DNA from: Planctomycetota bacterium
GTDB lineage: Bacteria; Planctomycetota; UBA8108; UBA1146
Assembly (NCBI GenBank): GCA_014240375.1
Contig: JAAZXB010000010.1
Location: 1-64,000, forward strand
Direction of reading: 5' to 3'
Length of the DNA: 64,000 nt
Shown here: positions 24,971-34,684 of the stretch, one piece after another
Layout: the number at the start of each line of letters is the position of its first letter
Position numbering within the stretch: the first letter of the stretch is position 1
Program-made: the position numbers and the translations under genes
The notes under the pieces: generated by a model
What the model saw: the letters and a program-made list of their open reading frames with translations, nothing else
What the model was told of the DNA's origin: nothing
Database searches by the model: none

Positions 24971-26299
24971 TCACGACTTTCTGGCAAGACCACCTGCCAG
25001 CAGCCAGAAAGGGATCAGCAGGATCGCCGCAGAGACCCAGTACGGCGCCGCAGGACCGACTTGCCAGTAGAGGATCGCCGCCAGCAGCGGTCCGAAGGCT
25101 CGTGCGAGACTGCCCAGTGAACGGAAATTGCCCAGCACCTCCCCTTGCTGTTGAGGACCCACCGCCTGGCTGACGATGGTCGACAGCATCGGCATCACCA
25201 TCGCCGCACCGATCGACAGGGGCAGCAGTGACAGCCACAACTTCCATTCGGAGGTGCTGATGGCAACGCCCATCAGGCCGACGATGACCAGGCTGATCCC
25301 GATCCTTGACGTGACATGAGGGCCACACACTCGAGCCAGCGGTCGTGACAGCCCGCCTTGCACCAGCGCCAGCGTCAAGCCGATCGCGACGAACATCACG
25401 GCGATGTCGGCACTGTGCCAGGAGAAGCGCTGCTGCACCAGGAACGCCAGTGTGAACTCCATGCCGCTGAATCCGATCAGGAAGATCAGGTTCGCCAACT
25501 GAGCCCGCATCACTTGCTTTCCCCAGCGCCCGCCGAGAGAGATCTGCCAGCGCACCGGTCGCGGCGGGTATCCCGCCGGACGAGTTTCCTTCAGGCGAAA
25601 CCAGACCCACAGCCAGTTGATGGCGGAGAGTACACAGACGCCGAGCGCCGCTGCCGTGAAACTACTGGTGGCCAGCAGCGAGCCCCCCTCGGCAGCGGGC
25701 CAGAGGGGAGTCATATCGATCAGGCTGAGGGCGCCACCGATGGCAGGGCCGAGGATGAAGCCGAGTCCGAAGGAGGCTCCGATCAATCCCATGCCTCGAG
25801 CTCGTTCCGGTCCGGGGGTCAGGTCCGCCACTGCTGCGGTGGCTGCCGAGATGTTTCCTCCGGCGATTCCCGCCAGCACTCGCGACAGGACCAGCAGCGC
25901 AAAGTTACCGCTGAAGGCCCAAAGGAGCGCCGCCATCAGGTTTCCCCAGATGGTGATCAGTAGCACCGGTCGACGACCGATGCGATCGGAAAGGCTGCCC
26001 CAGAAGGGACTCAGGAGAAATTGCAGCAAGGAGTAGATCGATCCGAGGACGCCGCCGAAGAGGACCACCAGACGCGGTTCATCGATCTGCGGTGAAAGCG
26101 ATCGCAGGGTCTCGAGCCAGCCCTCGAGCCATGGGTCACCACGATAGGAATCGAGGATGGCAGGAAACAGCGGAAAGATGATGGAGAAACCGACCAGGTC
26201 GATGAACAGGGTCAGTAGTATCGGCCCCAGTCCTTGTCGAGAGGGTTCTGCTCGAGATGGTGCGTTCAGACCTCCGGAATCGGAATTGGATGAGGGCAC
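24971..26299 (-). CDS. MFS transporter (drug-resistance/TetA-like group)
   Basis: An integral membrane protein of about 442 residues with twelve hydrophobic helices. The loop 2-3 motif is GSLSDRIGRRPVLL, the classic G-x-L-S-D-R-x-G-R-R/K of MFS antiporters, and the helix 5 motif C-like region is GASFGLGFILGPAIGG. The opening LFIDLVGFSIIFPLFP places it among TetA/Bcr-type efflux proteins. The substrate is unknown. The start is uncertain: GTG 26299 with a GAG-rich site, or an ATG 39 codons upstream. It is divergent from ruvB. Confidence 0.85.
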   Translation of the reverse strand: MPSSNSDSGGLNAPSRAEPSRQGLGPILLTLFIDLVGFSIIFPLFPAILDSYRGDPWLEGWLETLRSLSPQIDEPRLVVLFGGVLGSIYSLLQFLLSPFWGSLSDRIGRRPVLLITIWGNLMAALLWAFSGNFALLVLSRVLAGIAGGNISAATAAVADLTPGPERARGMGLIGASFGLGFILGPAIGGALSLIDMTPLWPAAEGGSLLATSSFTAAALGVCVLSAINWLWVWFRLKETRPAGYPPRPVRWQISLGGRWGKQVMRAQLANLIFLIGFSGMEFTLAFLVQQRFSWHSADIAVMFVAIGLTLALVQGGLSRPLARVCGPHVTSRIGISLVIVGLMGVAISTSEWKLWLSLLPLSIGAAMVMPMLSTIVSQAVGPQQQGEVLGNFRSLGSLARAFGPLLAAILYWQVGPAAPYWVSAAILLIPFWLLAGGLARKS

Positions 26300-26529
26300 G
26301 GGACTCGCTTTCGAGCGGGGTGAACAACTTTCGATTCTCCGATAGGGATCCTCCGATGTGGCTCCCCAACAGGGTAGGATCCTCACCAGCGAAGGGCTTG
26401 CGGTCAAGGGAGCCATCGAGGTCGCTGCTGAGAAGGGTCTGCTGTGGCCGGTTCGCTGGGGCTGGTTCGCAGGAGCCAGGCGGTCTATTCTCTGATCATC
26501 GCGTCGTCAACGAAGGAGGCACGGGAGAA

Positions 26530-27645
26530 ATGTCCCGAAAAGAGTCCGAATCATCCGCCGAGCGGCGGCAAGTCACTGCCGAAGCGGTCGGTACAGACGA
26601 ACGCCTCGGTGACGAGCAAATCCGCCCGAGCCAGCTCTCCGAGTTCATCGGGCAGAGCAGCGTGGTCGGGAACATGAAGGTGTTTCTCGGCGCCGCCAAG
26701 GAGCGGGGGGAGGCGCTCGACCACGTCCTGCTGTCGGGGATGCCGGGGCTCGGAAAGACCACCCTCGCCGGCTTGATTGCCGGTCACATGGAGGTGGGTT
26801 TTCGAGCGACCAGTGGACCGGTGCTGGAAAAGGCCAAGGATCTGGTCGGTCTATTGACCGAACTGGAAGAGGGCGATGTGCTCTTCATCGATGAGGTACA
26901 CCGCATCAGCCGGGTGGTCGAGGAATACCTCTACACCGCCATGGAAGACTTCCAGATCGACATCATCATCGATTCGGGCCCCAACGCACGCTCGATGCGG
27001 ATCCATCTGCCTCGTTTCACGCTGGTCGCTGCCACCACTCGAGAAGGCAATCTGACCGCACCCTTTCGAGCTCGATTTGGAATTCAGGAAAAACTCGAGT
27101 TGTATGATGATGACGAGATCGTCGATGTTCTCCTTCGAAGTGCGCGGATTTTCAACCTCGATGTGACCCGCAAGGGTGCCGAAGCGCTCGCCGGTCGTTG
27201 CCGCGGGACACCGAGGATCGCCAATCGATATCTCAAGCGGGTCCGTGACTTTGTCCAGATGCAGGGGAAGGCACAGATCGATGAGGGAGCCGCCAACGAT
27301 GGACTGAGCCGGCTGGGGGTCGACCCCGATGGGCTCGATGCCCTCGATCGGAGGATCTTGCAGACGGTCGCTCGTGCCGAAGGACAGGCGGTTGGGATCA
27401 AGACCATCGCGGTGACCGTCGGCGAAGAGGAACGAACCATCGAGGATGTTCACGAACCTTATTTGATCCGCTGTGGTTTTCTTGCCAAGACTCCCCGAGG
27501 GCGAGTACTCGGGCCTCGATGCAGGGATGATCAGATCGACGAGGCTGCGCCACCCTCCCATGCTGCGCCACCTTCCCATTCTGCGCCAACATCCCATTCT
27601 GCGCCAACATCCCAGGGTGCGCTCGACCTCGAAGGCCGCTCGTGA
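26530..27645 (+). CDS. ruvB: Holliday junction branch migration helicase RuvB
   Basis: A 371-residue AAA+ motor that drives branch migration with RuvA. Motifs are Walker A GMPGLGKTTL, Walker B VLFIDEVHR, sensor LVAATTREG and the C-terminal winged helix EDVHEPYLIRCGFLAKTPRG. The ATG at 26530 has GGGAG upstream. After the wing the protein has an unusual tail of four hexapeptide repeats (A-P-P-S-H-A type) from a DNA tandem repeat. The gene overlaps the next one by the GTGA. No ruvA or ruvC lies nearby. Confidence 0.93.
   Translation: MSRKESESSAERRQVTAEAVGTDERLGDEQIRPSQLSEFIGQSSVVGNMKVFLGAAKERGEALDHVLLSGMPGLGKTTLAGLIAGHMEVGFRATSGPVLEKAKDLVGLLTELEEGDVLFIDEVHRISRVVEEYLYTAMEDFQIDIIIDSGPNARSMRIHLPRFTLVAATTREGNLTAPFRARFGIQEKLELYDDDEIVDVLLRSARIFNLDVTRKGAEALAGRCRGTPRIANRYLKRVRDFVQMQGKAQIDEGAANDGLSRLGVDPDGLDALDRRILQTVARAEGQAVGIKTIAVTVGEEERTIEDVHEPYLIRCGFLAKTPRGRVLGPRCRDDQIDEAAPPSHAAPPSHSAPTSHSAPTSQGALDLEGRS
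27544..27615 (+). repeat. 18-bp tandem repeat, 4 copies, in the ruvB 3' end
   Basis: The unit gctgcgccaccctcccat and variants at 27544, 27562, 27580 and 27598, in frame. It encodes repeated (A/S)-A-P-(P/T)-S-H hexapeptides just before the stop. Confidence 0.95.
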
Positions 27646-28829
27646 GCCGGGTGCTGGTCGTGGCAGCGATCCTGGCGCTGGGATCGTGGGGGCTGCTGAA
27701 GGATCCGCGGGCCGGCTCTCTCGTGGCGAGCACGGCTTTCCAGCCGACCGGCGAGCCCCGCATCGGGATTCTCCTCGACGAGGGTCAGTTTCGCCGCACT
27801 GTCCAGTCATCCGATGGCCGATTGCAGATCCGCTGGGCCGGAGATTCGGCGACGATTGCCGCTCCGGTCGAGGTGATCGCCGCTGCCGGTGTGATTCACA
27901 TCGGGAATCGTCGCTGGACGGATCAGGTCTGGATTCGCTCGCGGACCGGTGAGATGCAGATCGGAGATCGATATCACGAGGGGTGGGTCGAATGGATTCC
28001 CGAACCCGAGGCGACCGGCTGGCAGATGATCGAGCGACTGTCGCTCGAACGATATCTGCTGGGAGTCGTCACTCGCGAGATGTCCGCCAGCAGTTTTCCT
28101 GCGGCGGCACTGCAGGCCCAGGCGATTGCCGCTCGAACCTATGCCATGTTCCAGATGGAGGCGCGCGGTCGCGGTCGATCTTATGACCTGCGAGGCGACA
28201 CCCGCAGCCAGGCCTATGGCGGTACCGCGAGGGTGCCGAAGGAAGTGATCGATGCCGTCGAACAGACGCGAGGTCAGGTCTTGCTCTGGCAAGGAAAACT
28301 ATTCGAGAGCTTCTTCCATTCGACCTGCGGCGGTCAAACCTGTTCCGCAGCAGAGAGTTACTTCATCCGTGGGGTCCCGACGATGCCGAGCGTTCGCTGC
28401 GATGGTTGTCAGAGCAGTCGGTTTTTTCGCTGGAGCGAGGAAGTGCCGCGAAAACATCTGGCCGATGCTGTGGCCTACCTGTGTAAGGGGACCGGGATCC
28501 AACTGGGTAAAATCGACACGGTGGTGGCAGTCGATGCCGCGGAGTCTGGACATGTGCCCTATCTACGCATCGATCACAGCCTCGGTTCCTTCGAGGTCGA
28601 TAGCAAACGCTTGCGTGCGACTCTTCGCAGTCGTGGCCGTCACAAATTGCGCTCGACCAACTTTGTCGTGCAGCCATCTTCCAGTGGATTTCTTTTCTCC
28701 GGGAGAGGATGGGGGCACGGAATCGGCATGTGCCAGGTGGGTGCCCAGGGCTATGCAAGGCGCGGCGCCAATGATGTGTGGATTCTTCAGCATTACTATC
28801 CGGGGGTCGAGATCAGGAGTTGCTGGTGA
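27642..28829 (+). CDS. SpoIID/LytB-type lytic transglycosylase domain protein
   Basis: A 395-residue exported protein with an N-terminal membrane segment (VLVVAAILALGSWGLL). The SpoIID/LytB domain includes LSLERYLLGVVTREMSASSF with the catalytic-type Glu, ALQAQAIAARTYAM, the HSTCGGQTCSAAESY segment with its paired cysteines, and the C-terminal GRGWGHGIGMCQVGAQG motif. Such enzymes cleave denuded glycan strands in peptidoglycan. Despite the name it does not imply sporulation. The start is GTG, overlapping the ruvB stop, and its stop overlaps tgt. Confidence 0.88.
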   Translation: MSRVLVVAAILALGSWGLLKDPRAGSLVASTAFQPTGEPRIGILLDEGQFRRTVQSSDGRLQIRWAGDSATIAAPVEVIAAAGVIHIGNRRWTDQVWIRSRTGEMQIGDRYHEGWVEWIPEPEATGWQMIERLSLERYLLGVVTREMSASSFPAAALQAQAIAARTYAMFQMEARGRGRSYDLRGDTRSQAYGGTARVPKEVIDAVEQTRGQVLLWQGKLFESFFHSTCGGQTCSAAESYFIRGVPTMPSVRCDGCQSSRFFRWSEEVPRKHLADAVAYLCKGTGIQLGKIDTVVAVDAAESGHVPYLRIDHSLGSFEVDSKRLRATLRSRGRHKLRSTNFVVQPSSSGFLFSGRGWGHGIGMCQVGAQGYARRGANDVWILQHYYPGVEIRSCW

Positions 28830-29992
28830 TGGAAAAGATCGAAGCACAGCACCCGATGCTCGATGGTTTTTCTTTCGAGCTGGAAGCGGGATCGCAACGC
28901 GGTCCTCGAGCCGCCACCCTGACGACACCGCGAGGCAAGATCGAGACCCCCGCTTTCATGCCGGTGGGAACCCAGGGCACCGTAAAAGGAGTAACCCCGG
29001 ATCAACTGCGTTCGATTGGAACCCAGGTGGTCCTCTCCAACACGTACCATCTGGCCGTCAGGCCGGGAGCCGACACGGTTCGCGAACTGGGAGGGCTACA
29101 CCAGATGATGGGTTGGCAAGGGCCGATCTTGACCGACTCCGGTGGTTTTCAGGTCTTCTCTCTCGGCCATCGCAATCGTATCGAGGAGCAGGGAGTCCAC
29201 TTTCGCAACCACATCGATGGAGACGCGATACTCCTGACTCCGGAGTCGGTGCTCGATCTGCAGGCCCGCATCGGCAGTACCATCGCAATGGTGCTGGATG
29301 TTTGCCCCGCAGCAGGAGTTGATCGTGACGTGGCCGCCTCTGCGCTGGCGCGCACCGAACGTTGGGCGATGCGTGCGATCGAACACCGGCATCGATTGGA
29401 ACTGTTCGAACCGATGGCACTCTTTGGAATCCTGCAAGGGGGAGTCGAGGAGGATCTCAGGAGAGAAGGGGCACAACGACTTCGAGAATTACCCTTCGAT
29501 GGATATGCCATCGGGGGAGTCAGTGTCGGAGAAAACCGCGATGCGATGCTGGAGACCATCTCCGGTGGTGCGCAGCATCTCCCCATCGACCGGCCGCGCT
29601 ACCTGATGGGTGTGGGTGGTCTCGAGGAGTTCCTGGTGGCGATCGAGGCGGGGATCGACATGTTCGATTGTGTGATCCCGACCAGAAATGCTCGAAATGC
29701 GACCCTCTTCCTCTCCGACGGGTCGTCTCTCAATATCCGCAATTCGGTGCATCGCCGAGATCGAGAGCCGCTGGAGCAGGGGTGCGATTGCCCCGCCTGC
29801 CTCCAGTTCAGCCGTGGCACCCTTCATCACCTCTATCTGCGCAAGGAGATGCTGGGCTACACCCTCGGGTCTCTGCACAACCTGAGGGTCTTCCACAGGT
29901 TCCTTGAAAGAGCGCGTCAGGCCACCCTGGAAGGGTCCTGGGAGCAGTTCAGGGGGGCATTCTTGTCACGATTCCATTCCCGGTCTGGTTGA
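28829..29992 (+). CDS. tgt: tRNA-guanine transglycosylase
   Basis: A 387-residue enzyme that swaps guanine 34 for preQ1 in GUN-anticodon tRNAs, the key step of queuosine synthesis. It has TDSGGFQVFSL with the general-base Asp, GGVSVGE, the nucleophile in FDCVIPTRNARN, and the zinc site CDCPAC with a later His (LHHLYL). The ATG at 28829 overlaps the SpoIID-like stop by one base; GGAG lies about 10 nt upstream. The tgt-yajC-secDF order is conserved across bacteria. Confidence 0.95.
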   Translation: MEKIEAQHPMLDGFSFELEAGSQRGPRAATLTTPRGKIETPAFMPVGTQGTVKGVTPDQLRSIGTQVVLSNTYHLAVRPGADTVRELGGLHQMMGWQGPILTDSGGFQVFSLGHRNRIEEQGVHFRNHIDGDAILLTPESVLDLQARIGSTIAMVLDVCPAAGVDRDVAASALARTERWAMRAIEHRHRLELFEPMALFGILQGGVEEDLRREGAQRLRELPFDGYAIGGVSVGENRDAMLETISGGAQHLPIDRPRYLMGVGGLEEFLVAIEAGIDMFDCVIPTRNARNATLFLSDGSSLNIRNSVHRRDREPLEQGCDCPACLQFSRGTLHHLYLRKEMLGYTLGSLHNLRVFHRFLERARQATLEGSWEQFRGAFLSRFHSRSG

Positions 29993-30116
29993 ATCCTGAG
30001 CAGTGGGGCACTAAGATTCGCAACTCCCCATGGGCGTGCATCTTGCGATGTGGCTCAGGGGTCTGATTTGCGTTTTGCAGATCGATGCTTGACCAGGAGC
30101 CGGGAAAGGATCAGCG

Positions 30117-30542
30117 ATGCTGTCACACTTTGCGTTCATCACGGGGTGGATTCCCGGACAGATCCATTGCGCAGCGATGCTGGCGCAGGAGACTGCGGTG
30201 CCGGCGGCCAATGGTCCCCCCCCGGCAGCAAGCCTGTGGGATATGTTGCCGTTGTTCGGCATTTGTGGAGTGGTGTTCTACTTGATGCTGATCCGCCCGC
30301 AACGCAAGCAAGCCCGTGAGCATGAGCAACTACTCTCAGGAATTCAAAAACACGACAATGTACGTACGGCCGGTGGAATTGTCGGCAAGGTGGCGCAGGT
30401 CGATGCAGATCATGATCTGGTGATCTTGACCATCGATGAATCGAAAAATGTTCGAATGAGAGTGGCTCGCCAGTCGGTGGTCGCTGTTCTTTCGAAAGAG
30501 GATGCCCCACCCAAGATCATGGAAGAGGATAACGCACGATGA
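30117..30542 (+). CDS. yajC: Preprotein translocase subunit YajC
   Basis: A 141-residue single-span protein. The helix MLPLFGICGVVFYLMLIRPQ is followed at once by R-P-Q-R-K-Q, the family signature, and the cytosolic domain GIQKHDNVRTAGGIVGKV. The N-terminus is longer than in E. coli and has a second hydrophobic stretch. AAAGGA precedes the ATG. Its stop overlaps the secDF start, and YajC joins SecDF and SecYEG in the membrane. Confidence 0.93.
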   Translation: MLSHFAFITGWIPGQIHCAAMLAQETAVPAANGPPPAASLWDMLPLFGICGVVFYLMLIRPQRKQAREHEQLLSGIQKHDNVRTAGGIVGKVAQVDADHDLVILTIDESKNVRMRVARQSVVAVLSKEDAPPKIMEEDNAR

Positions 30543-33277
30543 TGTCCAAGTTTTTCCGCGGGTATATCCTGCTGGCTCTGCTCATTGCAGGTTGCATCTA
30601 TTCCCTCGGGGATTACCAGACGAGTATCAAGAAGGGGATCGATCTCGAGGGCGGCTCGGAACTCCTGTACGAGATTCCGCTGGAAAATGTTCCTGCATCC
30701 CAGAGGTCCAGCGTCGCCTCCGATGTGAAGGATGTGATCTCTGCCCGATTCGACAGCTTCGGCCTCAAGGAGATCAGCGTTGCCATCTCTGGCAATAACA
30801 GACTGCTGATCCAGTTGCCCGGATCGGACAATGATGCGCTCGAGCGCCTCAAGGGTCAGATCGAGCGAGCGGGCCAGTTGAACATCCATCTGGTCTCGGC
30901 TGAAGAATACAGCACCCCGACGGTGGTCGCAGAGATCGAGGCGGACATGACCCGCCGAAAACAGGCGATGATGGCCTACAACTCGCTCCCGGTTGACCAG
31001 CAAGACCCCCAGCTGGTTCCGGCAGAACTCGACCGGATCGTGACCTACCGCAAGCCCGATGAGAACGGTAATCGCGGGGAAGCGGTGGTGGTCGAGAATG
31101 GCCCCGAGAACCGTGTCTCCGGCTCGTTCATCCAGAGTGCCAGCAGTGGCTTTGATCAAACCAGTGCGCCTGCAGTCAATTTCACCTTCGGTGGTGCCGG
31201 AAGTACTCTCTTCGGTAACCTGACTCAGAATGTCGGCAGTTCCCTCGCCATCGTTCTCGACGGCGTTGCGGTGAGTGTCGCCACCATCAATGAGCCGATC
31301 TACAGTCGCGGACAGATCAGCGGGTCCTTCACCCGCGCCGAGGTCGATGACATCGTGACCCTGCTTCGTGCCGGTTCACTGCCGACAAAGCCGGTGCTGA
31401 AGAGTCAGCAGACGGTCGGTTCGGTTCTCGGAAAAGAATCGGTCGATCGAGGAACCCAGGCGATGATCTACGGCTTCTTGCTGGTGGTCGTCTTCATGCT
31501 GCTCTATTACCGCGCCGCAGGATTGGTGGCCAACCTTTCACTGTTCTTCAACCTGATGCTGGTGCTGACACTACTGGTCATCTTCCGCAACACCCTGACC
31601 TTCCCGGGAATGGCTGGCATGATGTTGACGGTTGGAATGGCGGTCGATGCCAACATCCTGATCTTCGAGCGAATCCGCGAGGAGCGTGATCGAGGAAAGC
31701 AGTTACCTGCGGCGTTCAAGGCGGGTTTTCAACGAGCCTTCTGGACCATCTTTGATGCCAATCTGACCACCCTGATCACCGCCTTCGTGCTGTTCCAGTT
31801 CGGAACCGGACCGGTCAAGGGATTTGCCGTGGTGCTGTCGATTGGAATCTTCACCTCCTTCTTCTGCTCGATCTTTGTCAGCCGCCTGTTACTCAGTTCC
31901 ATGATCGACGCGGGTGTCATCAAGGAACTCAAGATGGGGCGCTTGGTTTCAAAGACCAGTATCGATTTCATGTCGATGCGAGGCGTGGCTCGGATTCTCT
32001 CGATCATTCTGGTGCTCGGTGGCCTCTTTGCACTGATCTATCGAGGATCGGATGCGATGGGCATCGACTTCACCGGTGGAACCAAACTGGTAGTCAACTT
32101 GACCCAACCAACTTCCGAGGGGGAACTGCGCAATACCTTCAAGGGATTGGCTACCGGAGATGGTGCCAACCAGTTCGAGGATCTTCAGATGCAATCGCTC
32201 CATGATCAGGGCCAGTCCGCCGGGAGTGACCTCGCCACTCGCTACTCTCTCAAGACCAAGACTCTCGGCAGTGGTACCGAGGAGACCGAGGCATTCAAGA
32301 ACGAGGTGCAGTCGGTGCTCGCCGAGAAGGGCTTGCTGGCGCCAAATGCCATCGAGAATGGTCGAGTTCTCGATCAGGTCGATGAAGCTGCGGAAACTGA
32401 TGTTGTGGGAGCGGCCAAGAAGTATGTCTTCGCAGCCGATTTGAATGCCCTGAGAGGGGAAGGGGATGAGGGCGTCACAGCCAGTAAGGTGGAAGAAGCG
32501 ATCCTCGCCACAGGCTTCCCCGTCGCAGCAGTGACCGAGGAGAAAGAGTCTTCAGGCATCGTGACCTTCGCGGTTCGAAGCGAGGCTCAGGAGAACAGCA
32601 CCGCTGCTCTGGCCTTGCACGAAGTCCTGACCCAGAGTCTCAAAGATGTCAAAGGGATCGACTTCTCGGAGCCTTTCCCCGAGTACGGCAGCATCAGCGG
32701 CAAGGTCGCCCAGGACATGCAGGGCAAGACCTTCGTCGCACTGATGATCAGTTTTCTCGCCATCATCTTCTACATCAGCATCCGCTTTGAACTGCGTTTC
32801 GGCATGGCTGCGATCGTTGCACTGGTCCACGACATCCTGTTCACCCTCGGTGCCATGGCAGTGGGTGATTACCTGCTGGGCGACATGCTCAATCTGAAGA
32901 TCAATCTACCGGTAGTGGCGGCCCTGTTGACGGTGGTGGGATATTCTCTCAACGACACCATCGTGATCTTTGACCGGATTCGTGAGAACCTGGTCGATAC
33001 CCGACGAGATGCTAACTACAACGATATTGTTAATAAGTCCATCAACCAGACGTTGAGCCGCACCTTACTGACCTCTCTGACCACTTTCCTGGTCGTGTTG
33101 ATTCTGCTCATCTTTGGTGGAGAAGGTCTTCAAGCGTTCTCCTTTGCCCTTTGTGCAGGGATTATCGTCGGTACCTACTCGTCGATCTTCGTCGCATCGC
33201 CGGCCCTGGTTCACTTCCAGGAGAAGGCGAGAATGAGGCACGAGCAGTCTCTGGCAGAGGCCGCACTGAAGGGGTAG
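30539..33277 (+). CDS. secDF: Fused protein translocase SecDF
   Basis: A 912-residue fusion of SecD and SecF, which use the proton gradient to pull proteins across the membrane. It has the SecD opening KGIDLEGGSELLYEI, the SecD membrane core GMAVDANILIFERIREE, the SecF start GIDFTGGTKLVVNL and the SecF core YSLNDTIVIFDRIREN. The two halves meet near residue 480. Large periplasmic insertions, including one rich in Glu and Ala after the SecF start, make it longer than SecDF of Bacillus. A strong hairpin follows. Confidence 0.95.
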   Translation: MMSKFFRGYILLALLIAGCIYSLGDYQTSIKKGIDLEGGSELLYEIPLENVPASQRSSVASDVKDVISARFDSFGLKEISVAISGNNRLLIQLPGSDNDALERLKGQIERAGQLNIHLVSAEEYSTPTVVAEIEADMTRRKQAMMAYNSLPVDQQDPQLVPAELDRIVTYRKPDENGNRGEAVVVENGPENRVSGSFIQSASSGFDQTSAPAVNFTFGGAGSTLFGNLTQNVGSSLAIVLDGVAVSVATINEPIYSRGQISGSFTRAEVDDIVTLLRAGSLPTKPVLKSQQTVGSVLGKESVDRGTQAMIYGFLLVVVFMLLYYRAAGLVANLSLFFNLMLVLTLLVIFRNTLTFPGMAGMMLTVGMAVDANILIFERIREERDRGKQLPAAFKAGFQRAFWTIFDANLTTLITAFVLFQFGTGPVKGFAVVLSIGIFTSFFCSIFVSRLLLSSMIDAGVIKELKMGRLVSKTSIDFMSMRGVARILSIILVLGGLFALIYRGSDAMGIDFTGGTKLVVNLTQPTSEGELRNTFKGLATGDGANQFEDLQMQSLHDQGQSAGSDLATRYSLKTKTLGSGTEETEAFKNEVQSVLAEKGLLAPNAIENGRVLDQVDEAAETDVVGAAKKYVFAADLNALRGEGDEGVTASKVEEAILATGFPVAAVTEEKESSGIVTFAVRSEAQENSTAALALHEVLTQSLKDVKGIDFSEPFPEYGSISGKVAQDMQGKTFVALMISFLAIIFYISIRFELRFGMAAIVALVHDILFTLGAMAVGDYLLGDMLNLKINLPVVAALLTVVGYSLNDTIVIFDRIRENLVDTRRDANYNDIVNKSINQTLSRTLLTSLTTFLVVLILLIFGGEGLQAFSFALCAGIIVGTYSSIFVASPALVHFQEKARMRHEQSLAEAALKG

Positions 33278-33301
33278 ACCTTCGTTGAGTTCGATCGACC
33301 A

Positions 33302-33338
33302 GGAGGGCGAGTCGGTTCCCTGAACCGACTCGCCCTCC
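33302..33338 (+). terminator. Terminator-type hairpin after secDF
   Basis: A perfect 17-bp stem (ggagggcgagtcggttc with its complement) closes a 3-nt loop, 25 bp after the secDF stop. Only a short pyrimidine run follows (cttcatc), so it may need Rho or act as an mRNA 3' stabiliser. Confidence 0.7.
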
Positions 33339-33528
33339 CTTCATCGGTGAGGCTCGGTCATCGATGGGGAACGAAAATATTGAGTACCCCTCTCACCATG
33401 CTAGATCCAGCCTCCGGTTCGGGGTATCTTCTCTGCGAACGGTTGTGGAGGATCTTCCTCCGCATGCAATCGGCACCCACCTCGGGGAAGCGAGAGTCTT
33501 CGGACCTCGCGAGGGAATGGGGGACTCC

Positions 33529-34473
33529 ATGGGTACAGGTACGAAGATAGGCATCGTTCTCATCATGGTGCTGGTGGTGGTTGTCATCGCCAATCTACTC
33601 GATAGCGAGGTGCAGAACGGTCCCACTGCTGAAGAGCAGGTGACCGGTATCTCCAATCGAGACACCGCCATTCGACCGTCGTCCAGTCGTCGGTCGCTCT
33701 CCAACTCCACCTCCAACAGTTCCGCTGTGACGGCAAGAGGGAGCGAGTCGAAGGGGGGTCAGCCCGCTGCGGCAAATCAGAATGGATCTGCAAGGCGCAG
33801 TGCAAGCGTGAGACCGGTGACAGCGCCCGCTCGGGTGGATCAACAGGATCAGACAGCACCGTCCTTCGGGCCCAAGGATGCTCCCCAGATGAATACCACC
33901 GTCGGTGGATCTCAGGTGGAGCCGGCAGTGGCTCGCACCGACCAGATCGAGGTCACTCCGGCCGCCGGCGTGATCCGAAACGAAGGGGGCATCGAGCCCG
34001 TCGTCACCACGCGGACCGATCGCTTGCAGCAGCCTGCGGTGGTGGCCGGTTCGGCGTCGAACAGGGTGAGTCCCAGCAGCCAGATCAAGGTGCTCGAGGG
34101 GGATAGCCTGTGGAGGATCGCCTCTCGCGAACTGGGGGCGGGAATTCGCTGGGCTGAATTGCTGCCAGTCAATCCAGGCCTGACCGAGACCACGACGCTG
34201 ATTCCTGGTCGGCTGCTGACGATTCCCGGGTCTGATTCTGCCACTGCGATGCAGGAACCGGTCACCATGCGGGCTCCTGTCACCATGCGGGCTCCTGCAG
34301 AAGTGACACGCAGCGGCATGCGACAGGTTCAGATCCGCGATGGAGACACCTTGTATGACATCGCACGGGACGAGTTGGGCAATGGTGGGCGTTGGCTCGA
34401 GATCCAGAAATTGAATGACGGACTCAATCCGAACGCACTCCCCATCGGCAAGAAGATCTGGATCCCACGCTGA
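33529..34473 (+). CDS. Membrane-anchored protein with two LysM domains
   Basis: A 314-residue protein: N-terminal helix IGIVLIMVLVVVVIANLL, a long Ser/Thr/Gln-rich linker of about 150 residues, then LysM domain 1 (IKVLEGDSLWRIASRELGAG) and LysM domain 2 (QIRDGDTLYDIARDELGNGG) ending in KKIWIPR. It should bridge the inner membrane and peptidoglycan. The linker between the LysM domains has a duplicated hexapeptide V-T-M-R-A-P. The start could be ATG 33517 or 33529; the latter has better upstream spacing. Confidence 0.8.
   Translation: MGTGTKIGIVLIMVLVVVVIANLLDSEVQNGPTAEEQVTGISNRDTAIRPSSSRRSLSNSTSNSSAVTARGSESKGGQPAAANQNGSARRSASVRPVTAPARVDQQDQTAPSFGPKDAPQMNTTVGGSQVEPAVARTDQIEVTPAAGVIRNEGGIEPVVTTRTDRLQQPAVVAGSASNRVSPSSQIKVLEGDSLWRIASRELGAGIRWAELLPVNPGLTETTTLIPGRLLTIPGSDSATAMQEPVTMRAPVTMRAPAEVTRSGMRQVQIRDGDTLYDIARDELGNGGRWLEIQKLNDGLNPNALPIGKKIWIPR
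34261..34296 (+). repeat. 18-bp tandem duplication in the LysM gene
   Basis: The unit gtcaccatgcgggctcct occurs twice, perfectly and in frame, encoding V-T-M-R-A-P twice. Confidence 0.95.
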
Positions 34474-34521
34474 TCGAAGAGATCATCATCCAGAAGGGAT
34501 GGGATCCGTGCGATGCAAACA

Positions 34522-34620
34522 GCGGAGCTGCGAACCGCGTTGCTGTGAACCGCGGAGCTGCGAACCGCGGAGCTGCGAACCGCGGAGCTGCGAACCGCGG
34601 AGATGCGAAACGCGTTGCTG
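34522..34620 (+). repeat. 15-bp tandem repeat, about 6.6 copies
   Basis: The unit gcggagctgcgaacc begins at 34522, 34552, 34567 and 34582 as exact copies, with variants at 34537, 34597 and 34612 (gcgttgctg type). It lies between convergent genes. Confidence 0.95.
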
Positions 34621-34640
34621 GGTCAGCGGAGACGATCCGG

Positions 34641-34684
34641 GTCGGATCAGGCTGTCGGATCAGGCTGTCGGATCAGGGTGTCGG
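34641..34684 (+). repeat. 13-bp tandem repeat, about 3.4 copies, spanning a stop codon
   Basis: The unit gtcggatcaggct at 34641 and 34654, then a variant at 34667. The TGA of the minus-strand FtsB-like gene (34673-34675) lies inside the third copy. Confidence 0.95.
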
